DNA from: Schistocerca nitens
Taxonomy: Eukaryota > Arthropoda > Insecta > Orthoptera > Acrididae
Assembly: GCF_023898315.1 (NCBI RefSeq)
Contig: NC_064616.1
Span: 645,106,974 to 645,170,973 of the forward strand
DNA length: 64,000 nt
Direction: 5' to 3'
Positions 21,813 through 33,649 of the stretch are shown here, piece after piece. The position numbers and the translations under genes were made by a program. The notes beneath the pieces are model-generated. The model was not told where the DNA came from, made no database searches, and worked only from the letters and a program-made list of their open reading frames with translations. Each line of letters opens with the position of its first letter. Position 1 is the stretch's first letter.

Positions 21813-21884
21813 TCATACACAAAGAATGAAGGCTGGGAGGCATTCAAAAACTGTGTGAAGAATGAAATGAAAGCCCCTGTTTAA
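21813..21884 (+). CDS. MICU3: MICU2/3-like calcium uptake protein, terminal coding exon
   Basis: The acceptor TTTCTGTTACAG ends at 21812. Twenty-three codons follow (SYTKNEGWEAFKNCVKNEMK, then APV) before a TAA stop at 21882-21884. The C-terminal helix matches the usual MICU2/3 tail in length and character; there is no transmembrane tail, as expected for a soluble intermembrane-space protein. The intron to the preceding exon is 225 bases. Together the five exons encode about 240 C-terminal residues, consistent with the second half of a roughly 450-500 residue protein. Confidence 0.93.
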   Translation, partial: SYTKNEGWEAFKNCVKNEMKAPV

Positions 21885-22040
21885 TCGTTTCATCTCAAAA
21901 TCTACATTAATGGCAGCTAAAATGACTACTCCTTTCTGAAACTTCCATACCTTGTGAACAACAGAACTGTGAACCCTTTTGTAAATATATTTATTTCTTC
22001 CTGTATTTTATATTGCCGAATAAATGATGAGAAACACAGT
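21885..22040 (+). other. 3' UTR of the MICU-like gene with poly(A) signal
   Basis: After the TAA the sequence is A/T-rich and contains an AATAAA hexamer at 22019-22024, about 135 bases past the stop. It is the first such signal downstream and would give a short 3' UTR with cleavage near 22035-22045. The exact cleavage site cannot be read from the sequence. Confidence 0.65.
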
Positions 22041-22588
22041 TTGTAGATTCCTTATTGTTCCACCACAAATGACTGTGACAAAATTTTTATCCTTTTCATT
22101 TTTCTCGATAGCTGCCACATTAAAAAAGTTCTGTAAATCTCAGTTGAAATTTCCAGTTGGTGAAGAACTTCTACTGCTATCAAGTTATATGGCAACATCA
22201 AGAACATTAAAGACCAACAAAAGTAATCTGATTGATTGCTGAATTGGAATGAAGTTTCATCATGTAAGTTGTTTGACAGAAACTGAATGAGGCAATTCAG
22301 ACAAAGAAAGTTTTGAACTCATTATCTGGTATCCCAGCTGGGTGACTTTGAAAGCCTCATGTGGAGTGTGGAATTGGATCTTCAGCACCAGACAGAGCTT
22401 TTACAACCACCAGCACTTCCATCACCTTGCCACAGCACCACACACCATTCCATAAACCAGATGGAGCAGGTGGCCATCTTGTATGATCAGTCGTGCAGCT
22501 ACACACCTCAGTGCCATATTCGCTTTACTAATGTCTCATCATCATAACACACAGTTGGTTCTTGGTCTCTGCTTATGCTTTGTCTCAA

Positions 22589-22625
<37 letters not shown>

Positions 22626-22801
22626 TACTCATTGGATTTTGTTTCTCTGTAGTGCCATCGCCATGTGTCCATTTCCTTGTTGTTGTCGTCTTTTATGTTT
22701 CCACTTGTTGATCTGCTGTTGATTGCTCCAGACCAGTCAGTCCAGCCTTGTCAGGTTTTTTTGAGCCATTCCTGACATTTAGTTAAATCTCAGTCACAAT
22801 A
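22041..22801. other. Intergenic sequence downstream of the MICU gene
   Basis: No gene or mobile element recognised. A (TC)n microsatellite lies at 22591-22623. Confidence 0.45.
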
Positions 22802-23463
22802 CAAGGGTGTGTGGAAAATTTTTTATTCTGTTCCCAGCATTCGTTGAGGTATTCTGTGTCATACATATTACTTGGTCAACGTTTCCTCTTTGCTGGTGCA
22901 AGTTGCAACTATCTGTCGCTAGAGGGCTCTGAATTTTAGGATGTAACATGGCAGTGTGTAACATAACTATGTCAAAACATGAGAAACAGTGTGCTGTAAC
23001 TGAGTTTCTAACTGCAGAAACTACACATGGAGCACCCTCAACTTCAGTGTGATGATCCCAGATCACACAGAAGTGCTGTAACATCTGTACCAATTGGACA
23101 CCTTGGATTCACTGTCCTGCCTCATCCTCCATACAGTCCCGGCTTGGCCTCATGCAATTTTCATCTGTTTCCAAAATTTGAGGAACACCTTCCAGGACTT
23201 CAGTTTGATAGTGATGAATCAGTGCAAGCAGAGGTCAGGTTGTAACTCTGACAATGAAGTTAGACATTCTGCACTGATGGTATCAACAAACTGGTCTCCT
23301 GTTGGGAGAAATTTGTTTGGCACCAGAGTAACTAGGTTGAGAAATAAATATGTAGACATGAAAAATAAAATTGTAGACTGTTAGTAACATTTTTTGCATT
23401 TAGAAAGCTTTAAGAGTTCTCACATAAAAAAAATCAGAGGAATCACTTTTCACCACACCCTCA
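22802..23463 (+). mobile_element. Mariner-like element, internally deleted
   Basis: The sequence from CAAGGGTGTGTGG to CACACCCTCA, between TA dinucleotides, is a relative of 19988-20870: both share a CAAGTTGCAAC...CTAGAGGGCTC block and an internal AACATAA-TATGT segment. The + strand fragment at 23094-23245 reads GHLGFTVLPHPPYSPGLASC, NFHLFPKFEEHLPGLQF and DSDESVQAEVRL, the C-terminal third-Asp block of mariner transposase, with the catalytic Asp of SPDLAPCD replaced. The N-terminal and central parts are deleted. Confidence 0.82.
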
Positions 23464-24080
23464 TATAATGAGAACGTGCATGACCTAACTTACCCAGGTC
23501 ATACTGATCAGGAATAGAGAGCAATATTCTGTCACTACCAAGACAAGTATTAAAATTGTTAACTTGTATTCTGTTCAGACAGAAATCTAATATCAATGAC
23601 TTTAAAACACATGTTTCTAAAATTAAGTTACATAAACATTTTAACATATTGCACAGAATAAAATCTCTCTTCCTTTTAAGACATGCTCTGTACATGGCAG
23701 GAGCCAAGTCAACTCCATCAAAAGATTTCTATCTTTTGCATTTACACACTTACCACACCTTTCTGCTGGACATCATCTTAATCTGTGCACATTCTGACAC
23801 TCATACCCTCTTTCCAGTTATGTCTTTGTTTTTTTTCCAGATTTTGATGAAAATGGTTGTTACAACCTTTATCACATTAGTCCATGGTAAGATCCTTACA
23901 AAATTCTTGTTTTAATTTTATTTTCTGAGTTCATTTTGAAAATGACATAAGAATTCAGAATACACAGTTAACAAATTTGTAGGGTTAGGGAAGGTGGGAA
24001 CCCCGTAACAACATAACTAATGGCCACTATGTTCTCATAACACACCAACACTTACTTGGAATCAGATGTATATCAGTGTG

Positions 24081-24127
24081 AAGAAGAAGAAGAAGAAGAA
24101 GAAGAAGGAAGAGGAGGAGGAGGAGGT
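24081..24127 (+). repeat. Purine microsatellite (AAG/AGG)n
   Basis: (AAG)n grading into (AGG)n, immediately next to the edge of the LINE fragment that follows. Confidence 0.9.
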
Positions 24128-24640
24128 TATTCTCCTCTTGTCTAAACTGTTTATCATCCATCTTTTCACTTCCATACATATCTACACTCCATACAAATAC
24201 CTTCAGGAAAGACTTCCTAACACTTAAACCTATATTTGATGTTAACAAATTTGTCTTCTTCAGAAATACTTTTCTTGAAATTGCCAGCTTACATTTTATA
24301 TCCTCTTTACTTCAGCTGTCATCAGTTATTTTGCTGCCCAAATAGCAAAACTTATCTACTACTTTTAGTGCCTCATTTCCTAACCTACTTCCCTCAGCAT
24401 AGCCTTATATAATTTGATGACATTCCATTACCTTTGTTTTGTTTTATCCTCCTTTTAAGACGCTGGCGAGTCCATTCAACTGCTCTTCCAAGTCCTCTGC
24501 TGCCTCTGACAAAATTACAATGTCATCAGCAAACCTCAAAATTTTTATTTCTCCTCCCTGAGATTTAATTCCTACTCCAAATTTCTCATTGATTTCCTTT
24601 ACTGCTTGCTCAATGTGCAGATTGAATAACATTGTTCATC
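24128..24640 (-). mobile_element. RTE-like LINE, RT palm fragment
   Basis: The - strand frame 24444-24632 reads MLFNLHIEQAVKEINEKFGV, then KILRFADDIVILSE, where FADD is the catalytic YxDD box of the reverse transcriptase. The remaining - strand sequence down to 24128 matches the thumb region of the copy at 30150-30650, with frame breaks. Both ends are truncated; the + strand I-like fragment abuts at 24641. Confidence 0.85.
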
Positions 24641-25910
24641 ACCTTCCCCACCTATTTCTCCTTTTTGGAGACTTCAATGAACATCACGTACAGTGGGGCT
24701 CTGCATTCATGTACAGTGGGGCTCTGCTTACACTTGCTGCATGGGTTGCTTCTGCGTTACTGTGCATACATTCTGGCTACAAGAAAGCAACACACCTTAT
24801 CTTATCAACAGAATCATTCTTAAACACTTACCTACCTCTCTATTCTCCAGCATTAAACATTACAGTGCCGTCTGAAGCGGCTGATGACTTACGTTATAGT
24901 AACCATTTCCCCATTTGGGACAACTTGCCACGCATACATAGCATTACCCAAAAGGAAGTATCCAAAATGAATGCTTACCAGAACCAACTCTCTTTACCTG
25001 AACAGAAATATAACACTTGGGACAGGGATCACATCGCTCAGTTCATCCATAAGTTTCCTGAAATACCCATTCTAAAGTCACCAGGAAAACATTCCAGAAT
25101 TGCGTATTCTAATAGTAATATAAGTGTCATTCAGTGATCAGATATAGACAGACAGCTCTGTCAAGATTCCAACACTGCCTATGTGGTGGTGGGGGGGGGG
25201 GGGGGGGGAGGGGGGGACAGCTTGAACCTTTCCCAGTAGAAAGAGAGAGCTAGTCACATGTGTAAGCAAGAACAAAAGATCATGACAAGAATTTGTAAAC
25301 TCTGTTAACTGTTTCATACTATCTGTGAAAGTATGTGAGGTAGTGAGGGGAATAATGGTAGTAGAGTATCCTCAGTGATAGATATACAGTATATTGGTAT
25401 TCTCACAACCACAACACACACAATTACCAAACAGCAGCAGCCTACTTTCACAAAATAATGTAAGATACTGCCACAACTTTACCAGCACCAGAGACAGATG
25501 AAATGATGTACAAAATGCTGAAGAGTGTAAGGACTACATAAAGAAATTCTTGTCACACTTTTCAACAGAATTTGGGCTGAAGGAGAGTACTCCAACTAAC
25601 AGAGAGAGGCAGTATTCCCCTTGCCAAGACTGAGGAGTAGTGCTCAAATACAGGTATCTGATGCAATGTGGCTGTCTCCATCTGCATTGGGAAGACATTA
25701 ACAAACATTATAAAATACTTATCAGTATGGACTATTGAATCTACGAGGATAATCTGCCACTTTCTTTTTGAGTTCAGGAGAAACCATTCAACTTTAAACT
25801 ACCTGACCTTACTGAAAGCAGGAATATTGTCACACGCAATCCAGAATGAAGTACCAGGTAGGTTAGCAGTGTCGTTAAAAAGAACTAAAATTTTACACTG
25901 AAAGCCTGTT
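24641..25910 (+). mobile_element. I/Jockey-like LINE fragment (endonuclease and start of RT)
   Basis: On the + strand 24589-25137 encodes HLFLLFGDFNEHHVQWGSA and SLNTYLPLYSPALNITVPSE, then NHFPIWDNLP. GDFNxHH-WGS and SNHFPI are apurinic-endonuclease motifs of I/Jockey-type LINEs. At 25668-25901, EFRRNHSTLNYLTLLKAGIL is the RT block FGFRxxHSTxxAL. A poly-G tract (25191-25216) and unalignable sequence lie between. The element is not functional. Confidence 0.72.
25191..25216 (+). repeat. Poly-G tract, G18-A-G7
   Basis: Same run lengths and same single A interruption as the tract at 133-158. Confidence 0.9.
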
Positions 25911-25993
25911 TATTGAGCACACACATGAGAGTACAGACAGAGGTGAACTGCCTGCATCAACAGTGTGTGCTCCTGCTTATATGTACTTACATA

Positions 25994-26972
25994 CGAGGGC
26001 TGATCAGCAAAGACGGAGACTGATTTTTTTTCACAGGTGTTTATTATTCCATTTCAATGTTTACATGATATTTTTCAAAGTACTCGCCTCATACTTGAAT
26101 GCACTTTTTATAGCACCTTTGCCAGTCCTCAAACACATGGTGCACGCTATTCTTTGTCAGGTCCTTAGAATTCCCGCACTTTTCTTGAACACTGCCTCAT
26201 AGTTCTCAAATCAAATGCCCTGAAGCTTTGCCTTTAGTCATGGGAATGAAAAAATAAAAGTCCCAGAGTGCAAGATTGTGGCTATAAGGCAGATGCAATA
26301 CACAGATAGTTTTGAACTGATCCAGAAACTAAATGATTTGCGATAACTGATTCCAGAAACACATCCCCTCCATCAGCAAAGAGATGTAGCATCTCAGGGC
26401 TTGTGTCCATTCACACAACCTTTTGTTTTGAAGTCAACAGAGGTGGCATCCAATGGGCACAAACACGGGTCATATGGAGATGATCATGCATAATCATAAT
26501 CACGCGTAATCTCAACACCTCACTGAGTTTAAGTAATGTCATCTGCACATGCTCACGGACAATCACAGCAGTTGTGTTGATGTTGAGTTCAGTCACAGAA
26601 GAAGCCAAAACACCATGCCCATTTCGCTTAACACAGACAAGTCTGCTTTCTTTGAAGTCCTTGATCCACTTAAACACTGCTGCACGAGGTACTGCATCTT
26701 CACCATACACTTGCTGCAGGTTTCTGTGAATTTGAGTGGTCGTATGGTTTAAACAAATGCTGAATTTTATTGCACCATACTGCTCCTCTTCTGTCACCTC
26801 CATTGTTTGGTATGTGAGATGCAAAGAGAGTCTACAAAATAGAGCATTACCACCAACCTACTGATAGGACACTGTAAATAAAGACCTGCTCTTTTCAGAC
26901 ATTCACAGTACAGATAGGAAAATATCACAGCAGCTACAGGATCAAATGCATTTCTTTGTTGACCATCCCTCG
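25994..26972 (-). mobile_element. Mariner-like element, N-terminal transposase remnant
   Basis: Inverted ends TACGAGGGCTGATCAGCAAAG / complement of CTTTGTTGACCATCCCTCGTA with TA at 25992-25993 and 26973-26974. The - strand frame 26411-26824 reads EEEQYGAIKFSICLNHTTTQ, YGEDAVPRAAVFKWIKDFKE and VREHVQMTLLKLSEVL, the N-terminal double helix-turn-helix of mariner transposases. The catalytic core is not readable beyond about 26400. Confidence 0.85.
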
Positions 26973-28383
26973 TAGAATGTTCCAGCAGACTGAAAGGTTT
27001 GCTGTAAAAAGAAGGTAGCTCCGGAGGAGGGGGAGGGGGGAGAATGTATTTCATTCTATCTGAGAAAGATGTATCTTCTTTTGATTGTTGTTCAAAACAT
27101 AGAGCTACTTGTGTTGTTAGTTTGTTGAGAGATTTGGATCTAATGACTGATGTGGTTCATTTACAGGAACATTTCATAATTGTTATTTGTATGTACAGCA
27201 GAGTGATTTTCAGTCTTGTTGTGCATTTTATTTTAATAAACATAACTGTATGTACTTTTGCAAAAGACACTGTAGTCTAATGACTATTACAAGCATGCTA
27301 ATGCATAAGAAATCACTTCTAGGAAATATGGTGCAAACTGTAATCACATTCCTATTCAGAAAAAGCAGAAAATTTGTTTCGGTCGTAACTTCTGTTAAAA
27401 CTTGGTTCCTTGTGTCAGCTGACTAACTTGTGATAAAGGCAGTCTCTCAGTGTCACTATTCCTAAAAGAGTTTAGTCTAGTAATCAGATTCTTAATCAAC
27501 TGACACAACAATGCTGAGATATGAGTGGACCCTTTCCACATTTGTTATTTTCAAAACACATTACAATGATCAGTCTCTTGTGTTGACTTTGTATACAGTT
27601 CACAAAACAGAGGCTAGCAGCTCCAATTAACAAATTTAAATGATGGTGGTGTACTTACTCACCAATATGAATACAGAAGTTAGCACCCTTGTCTATACAC
27701 ACCTTAAATGTTCAGGACACACAGTTTAAATGATTACCAATTATTAATTGCTCACAGAGCAAGTCTCTGGACTTGTACTAAAACAATTGGCACAAAGGTG
27801 TTAACAGAATGGACATTAACCACAGTTTCATTAAAACATTTGCACACAGATGCTTGTGTCTTTATGTTTAGGTGAAGACTCTTAAAGACTGAACAATCAA
27901 AAGCAACACAGAGATGTTAACTTCATGAATAACTAAGACAGACTTTACACATAGATATTGATTACTGAGTGCTGACTGAAAGCTTTGTGCTTTCTTCCTA
28001 TGTATGGATAATTGTTGAATTTTGAAAATACATTTTGATTTATAATAGAAAAAGGTCAAAATTAGTAGTTATGGGATCACAGTGAGCCAACTAGTAATCT
28101 GCTTTATCTATCTTTGAATACTGGAAACTGACAAAGTTGTATGACTATATTATAAATACCATGTATACTCTTGCAGGGATCCCCAGTTCCTGCCAAATTT
28201 GACTAATTTATAAAACTCTCAAGGTCTAATAATCAATAAACTAAAATTTTTACAAAAGAAAGTGGGCACTTCTGTAATCAGTGAAACTGGGGCAACAAAA
28301 TTAACTAACTAAATCCTGCAAATAAGCAATGTTAACAATTGAACAGTCTAGACATTGAAAACTTTAATTACTAATAAACTTTA
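26973..28383. other. A/T-rich intergenic sequence
   Basis: No coding, SINE or transposon signal recognised. A short direct repeat of ACTTTAATTACTA occurs at about 28360-28393, next to the LINE start. Confidence 0.4.
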
Positions 28384-28527
28384 ATTACTACAAACGCATT
28401 ATTGTGGCCAAGATAGACACGAAGCCCACGCCTACTACAGTAGTAGAAGTTTATATGCCAACTAGCACTGCAGATGATGAAGAAATTGATGAAATGTATG
28501 ATGAGATAAAAAGAAACTATTCAGGTA

Positions 28528-29439
28528 GTGAAGGGAGACAAAAATTTAATAGTCATGGGTGACTGGAATTCGAGAGTAGGAAAAGGGAGAGAAGGAAACA
28601 TAGTAGGTGAATATGGATTGGTGCTAAGAAATGAAAGAGGCAGCCGCCTGGTAGAATTTTGCACAGAGCATAACTTAATCATAGCTAACACTTGGTTCAA
28701 GAATCGTGAAAGAAGGTTGTATACATGGAAGAACCCTGGAGATACTAAAAGGTATCAGATAGATTATATAATGGTAAGACAGAGATTTAGGAACCAGGTT
28801 TTAAATTGTAAGACATTTCCAGGGGCAGATGTGGACTCTGACCCCAATCTATTGGTTATGAACTGTAGATTAAAACTGAAGAAACTGCAAAAAGGTGGGA
28901 ATTTAAGGAGATGGGACCTGGATAAACTGAAAGAACCAGAGGTTGTACAGAGTTTCAGGGAGAGCATAAGGGAACAATTGACAGAAATGGGGGAAAGAAA
29001 TACAGTAGAAGAAGAATGGGTAGCTTTGAGGGATGAAATAGTGAAGACAGCAGAGGATCAAATAGGTAAAAAGATGAGGGCTAGTAGAAACCCTTGGGTA
29101 ACAAAAGAAATATTGAATTTAATTGATGAAAGGAGAAAATATAACAATGCAGTAAATGAAGCAGGCAAAAAGGAATACAAATGTCTCAAAAATGATATCA
29201 ACAGGAAGTGCAAAATGGCTAAGCAGGGACGGCTAGAGGACAATTGTAAGGATGTAGAGGCTTATCTCACTAGGGGTAAGATAGATACTGCCTACAGGAA
29301 AATTAAAGAGACCTTTGGAGGAAAGAGAGCCACTTGCATGAATATCAAGAGCTTTGATGGAAACCCAGTTCTAAGCAAAGGCGAAAGCAGAAAGGTGGAA
29401 GGAGTATATAGAGGGTCTATACAAGGGCGATGTACTTGA
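28528..29439 (+). pseudogene. RTE-like LINE endonuclease and linker
   Basis: This 303-codon frame begins MKGDKNLIVMGDWNSRVGKG; GDWN corresponds to a metal-binding motif of AP-type endonucleases. RRLYTWKNPGDTKRYQIDYI is the conserved TW...IDYI block, and DVDSDPNLLVMNCRLKL corresponds to the C-terminal SDHxLV motif with His replaced by Pro-Asn, which would abolish nuclease activity. The rest is a charged linker before the RT. The upstream endonuclease part is in another frame (YMPTSTADDEEIDEMYDEIK at about 28450). Confidence 0.85.
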
Positions 29440-29449
29440 GGACAATATT

Positions 29450-30494
29450 ATGGAAATGGAAGAGGATGTAGATGAAGATGAAATGGGAGATACACTACTG
29501 CGTGAAGAGTTTGACAGAACACTGAAAGACCTGAGTCGAAACAAGGCCCCTGGAGTAGATAACATTCCATTAGAACTACTGACAGCCTTGGGAGAGCCAA
29601 TCCTTACAAAACTCTACCATCTGGTGAGCAAGATGTATGAAACAGGCGAAATACCCTCAGACTTCAAGAAGAATATAATAATTCCAATCCCAAAGAAAGC
29701 AGGTGTTGACAGATGTGAAAATTACCGAACTATCAGTTTAATAAATCACAGCTGCAAACTACTAACGCGAATTCTTTACAGATGAATGGAAAAACTGATA
29801 GAAGCCAACCTCGGGGAAGATCAGTTTGGATTCCGTAGAAATGTTGGAATGCTTGAGGCAATACTGACCCTAAGACTTATCTTAGAAGAAAGATTAAGGA
29901 AAGGCAAACCTACGTTTCTAGTATTTGTAGACTTAGAGAAAGCTTTTGACAATGTTGACTGGAATACTCTGGAATACTCTCTTTCAAATTCTGAAGGTGG
30001 CAGGGGTAAAATACAGGGAGCGAAAGGCTATTTACAATTTGTACAGAAAGCAGATTGCAGTTATAAGAGTTGAGGGGTATGAAGGGGAAGCAGTGGTTGG
30101 GAAGGGAGTGAGACAGGGTTGTAGCCTATCCCTGATGTTATTCAATCTGTATATTGAGCAAGCAATAAAGGAAACAAAATAAAAGTTCGGAGTAGGTATT
30201 AAAATCCATGGAGGAGAAATAAAAACTTTGAGGTTCACCGATGACATTGTAATTCTGTCAGAGACTGCAAAGGACTTGGAAGAGCAGTTGAACGGAATGG
30301 ACAGTGTCTTGAAAGGAGGGTACAAGATGAACATCATCAAAAGCAAAACGAGGATAATGGAATGTAGTCAAGTTAATTCGGGTGATGCTGAGGGAATTAG
30401 ATTAGGAAATGAGACACTTGCAGTAGTAAAGGAGTTTTGCTATTTGGGGAGCAAAATAACTGATCTGATGGTAGTCGGAGTAGAGAGAATATAA
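29450..30494 (+). pseudogene. RTE-like LINE reverse transcriptase
   Basis: Pieces in successive frames cover the RT in order: NKAPGVDNIPLELL and IPIPKKAGVDRCENYRTISL (29530-29750), GEDQFGFRRNVGMLEAILTL (29815), FVDLEKAFDNVDW with the first catalytic Asp (29920), VRQGCSLSLMLFNLYIEQAI (30105), and LRFTDDIVILSE at 30228, where the catalytic box is TDD rather than FADD. A TGA at 29783-29785 and a short duplication (GGAATACTCT) near 29963-29985 break the frame. Confidence 0.88.
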
Positions 30495-30508
30495 AATGTA
30501 GACTGGCA

Positions 30509-31003
30509 ATGGCAAGGAAAGCGTTTCTGAAGAAGAAAAATTTGTTAACGTCGGGTATAGCTTTACATGTCAGGAAGTCGTTTCTGAAAGTAGTTGTATG
30601 GAGTGTAGCCATGTATGGAAGTGAAACGTGGACGATAAATAGTTTAGACAAGAAGAGAGTAGAAGCTTTCGAAATGTGGTGCTACAGAAGAATGCTGAAG
30701 ATTAGATGGGTAGATCAGATAACTAATGAGGAGGTATTGAATAGAATTGGGGAGAAGAGGAGCTTGTGGCACAACTTGACTAGAAGAAGGGATCGGTTGG
30801 TAGGACATGTTCTGAGGCATCAAGGGATCACCAATTTAGTATTGGGGGGCAGCGTGGAGGGTAAAAATCGTAGAGGGGGACCAAGAGATGAATACACTAA
30901 GCAGATTCAGAAGGATGTAGGTTGCAGTAGGTACTGGGAGATGAAGCAGCTTGCACAGGATAGAGTGGCATGGAGAGCTGCATCAAACCAGTCTCAGGAC
31001 TGA
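30509..31003 (+). pseudogene. RTE-like LINE C-terminal domain
   Basis: A 164-codon open frame after the RT: VWSVAMYGSETWTINSLDKK, EAFEMWCYRRMLKIRWVDQI, then LTRRRDRLVGHVLRHQGITN and ending DRVAWRAASNQSQD. The YGSETWT and EAFEMWCYRRML blocks are conserved in this LINE group. Its function there is unknown. It ends just before the 3' CAACAACAAC repeat. Confidence 0.85.
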
Positions 31004-31238
31004 AGACCACAACAACAACAAAATGTTGGACAACATGCAACCAATGCACTAAAATAAATCTATTATACTAAAAGTTTTAATTAAATAAAATGTCATCGTT
31101 TTAGACTGATTTTTTTTTCCATGCAATCTGTTTCCTAAGAGGAGATAAAACATCTGTTGTCGCAAGAAAGAGGCAGATATAAGGCATGTACCACAAGGTC
31201 TGTATGATATATTTTTGAGCATAAATATTGCCCTCATA

Positions 31239-32065
31239 CAGGGTGGCAATTATTGAATTGTATGAAATAAAATTGTCATAACATTTGAACAGTTCGCGTT
31301 AGGATGTTTAAACTGAATGTTTGGCTGCAGGTCATGATGGAAATTAGTATGCTCAGTATGGTTTGGTTTAGCGACGAAGCCCACTTTCATTTGGATGGAT
31401 TTGTCAATAAGCAAAATTGGCACATTTGGGGAACTGAGAATCTGCATTTCACGATTTAGATGTCTCCTAACCCCCAATGGGTGACTGTGTGCTGTGCAAT
31501 GTCCAGTCACAGAATAATTGGTGTGATATTCCTTGACGACACGGTGACTACCGTATAATACATGATAGTTTTGGAAGATTATTTCATCCCTATTATCCAA
31601 AGTGGCCCTGATTTTGACAAGATGTGGTCCATGCAAGAGAGAGCTCAACCCCCTCAAAGTAGGAGAGTGTTTGATGTCCTGGAGGAGCACTTCGTGGACC
31701 GCATTCTGGCTCTGGGTTACCCAGAGGCCACTGGCTTGGGCCTCAATTGGCTGCTGTATTCTCCAAATCTGAAGACATGTGACTCTTTTTGTGGGGCTAT
31801 ATTAGAGACAAGGTGTACAAAAATAACCCCAAAACCATTGCTGAGCTGAAAACAGCCATTCAGGAGGTCATCAACGGCATCAGTGTTCTGACACTTCAGC
31901 GGGTCATGCAGAATTTCACTATTTGTGTGCACCACATCATTGCCAATGATGACAAGCATAGCCTAAATCTGAATATCTTTAGCGACATTTACATGAAAGT
32001 ATGTGCACGCTGTAGTTTGTAACTAATTTAAATTTTTTTCATATAGTTCAATAATTGTCACTGTG
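31239..32065 (+). mobile_element. Mariner-superfamily element remnant
   Basis: Inverted ends share CAATTATTGAA (left 31247 on; right complement of TTCAATAATTG at 32047). The transposase core reads WFSDEAHFHLDGFVNKQNWH near 31365, HRIIGVIFLDDTVTTV near 31510, then MQERAQPPQSRRVFDVLEEH and LLYSPNLKTCDSF. The first catalytic Asp (FSDEAHF) survives, the second (MQDGAxPH) reads MQERAQPP, and the third Asp (SPDLNPCDFF) reads SPNLKTCDSF. Two catalytic positions are altered or displaced and stops are present. Confidence 0.82.
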
Positions 32066-32301
32066 TATGTGAAAACCTCAAAGGACATCACATTTTTTAA
32101 AAAAAGCTTTTTTCCAAAAATTTTGAAAACTAGAGATATCTCCTTTTTGCAGCAAATCCTTCAGTTACAATATTTCATACATAATTAACTCCAAGAACCA
32201 TTTAGAGAAAAATAAGTGATAAATAATTACTGGAGGTGAGAGTCAAAATTGTGACTTGAACATCGCCAAGCAGTGACTTTAAGCACAACAACACGGGATG
32301 A

Positions 32302-32547
32302 TGATGATGAGCGTTTGGCGTCATTGGCCGGGAGGCCCCTCGCGGGGCAGGTCCGGCCGCCATATCGCAGGTCTTATTACATTCGGCGCCACATTGGGCG
32401 ACCTGCACGCCGGATGGGGATGAAATGATGATGAACACAACACAACACCCAGTCCCTGAGCGGAGAAAATCTCCGACCCAGCCGGGAATCGAACCCGGGC
32501 CCAGAGGTCGGCAATCCGACACGCTGACCACTCAGCTACTGGGGCGG
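32302..32547 (-). mobile_element. tRNA-derived SINE (family C), full length
   Basis: On the - strand the head has an A box (TAGCTGAGTGGTCAGCGTG) and B box (GGGTTCGATTCCC), a GC-rich body, and a (GAT)n-like tail (TCATCATCATC). Fourteen-base target duplications ACAACACGGGATGA lie at 32288-32301 and 32548-32561. Another copy is at 44896-45126. Confidence 0.93.
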
Positions 32548-32561
32548 ACAACACGGGATGA

Positions 32562-33649
32562 CATACTGCATGTGGCATTGCTCCTAAAACAGTGTTCCGA
32601 AGTAGAGTAAAGCTTCCTGGACCTAGAACTGGTCAGTTGTACTTCTTGCGGCAATACTCGTGAATCCTTGCAGTCTGGCCATGACACCACATTATGATCA
32701 CTACAACGTCCAGAGTTCTGTTGAGGTACAACCCTGACAAGTTTTCATGTTTCTTATATCAGAAATCCCCTATAATCAATTTGCACCTTGGTCCTATGGT
32801 AGGACTTCATGCAAAAGACACAGAGGACATCTCTGCAATTTTGGCTCTTCAGTGTAGAATCATCACCCTTAACTTCATAGCTGAAGTTTGAGAAGTGATG
32901 TAGACTTTAGTATGATCCAAAGTAGTGTTAGAATATACTTCTCCTGATGGTGCAATATTTCACACAGTATAAAAAGCCAAACTAGGCCACCAGGGTTGTG
33001 GCTCTCAGGTCAGTGTTTGGCTTTACAATGTTCTTGGTCCTTATGTTGAACATCTAAGTTATGCATGTCTTGCTTTTGCAGTTCTGGCAAGGAGCTGTTT
33101 TGATACAATCTAACTCAGTATTGTCAGGTTGAAAAAGAAACAGATTATCCATTGTAGTTTCAGCCTCTTCACAGTGGATTAGAGAAAAAAAACAGTGTGA
33201 AACCTGTATAGAGTCCAGCTTTGCTGTGTTGTAAACATGTCCCACAACAAGCAGTATTGTATCCTAGCCCCTCTGTTCAACATCACTGCACTTCAAGAGC
33301 ACATCTGCCAATGTCTTTTATGTTCTGAGAGTGCATTACTCATTTCGTGGATGAAGATCCATTGTTAAATTGCTTTCTGCGCCAGTCCTGACTGAAACAA
33401 AACCTGCCAATTACCAGAGCTTTGGCAGTATGTACAGCCTTGGTGACAGCTGCATGGGTGAGGCAGTCATTGCACACTACTATGCATAATCTCCATTTGT
33501 TGAATTGATAAGCCTCCCCAAAATGTTAATTCAAACTAGTGAAATATAGTGACTGCAGAAATAATGAGTACCAGATGTCCTGAAGTAAATGATTCTCATA
33601 GTTCTGTCACTGGCAAAACAGTAGTGACTTACATAATGTCAGTAAGAAC
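32562..33649. other. Unassigned intergenic sequence
   Basis: No convincing coding similarity or repeat structure seen. It may include terminal parts of the Gypsy-like element that follows, but no long terminal repeat was identified. Confidence 0.35.

Larger units (their letters stand above)
28384..31022 (+). mobile_element. RTE-like LINE, best-preserved copy (5'-truncated)
   Basis: A single + strand element runs from within the endonuclease domain to a 3' end of CAACAACAAC repeats. Homologous copies occur at six other places in the window. Frameshifts or stops at about 28510, 29437, 29785, 29975, 30180 and 30494 divide the polyprotein, so it is inactive. The 5' start near 28395 lies inside the coding region, so about the first part of the endonuclease is missing. 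Confidence 0.92.
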
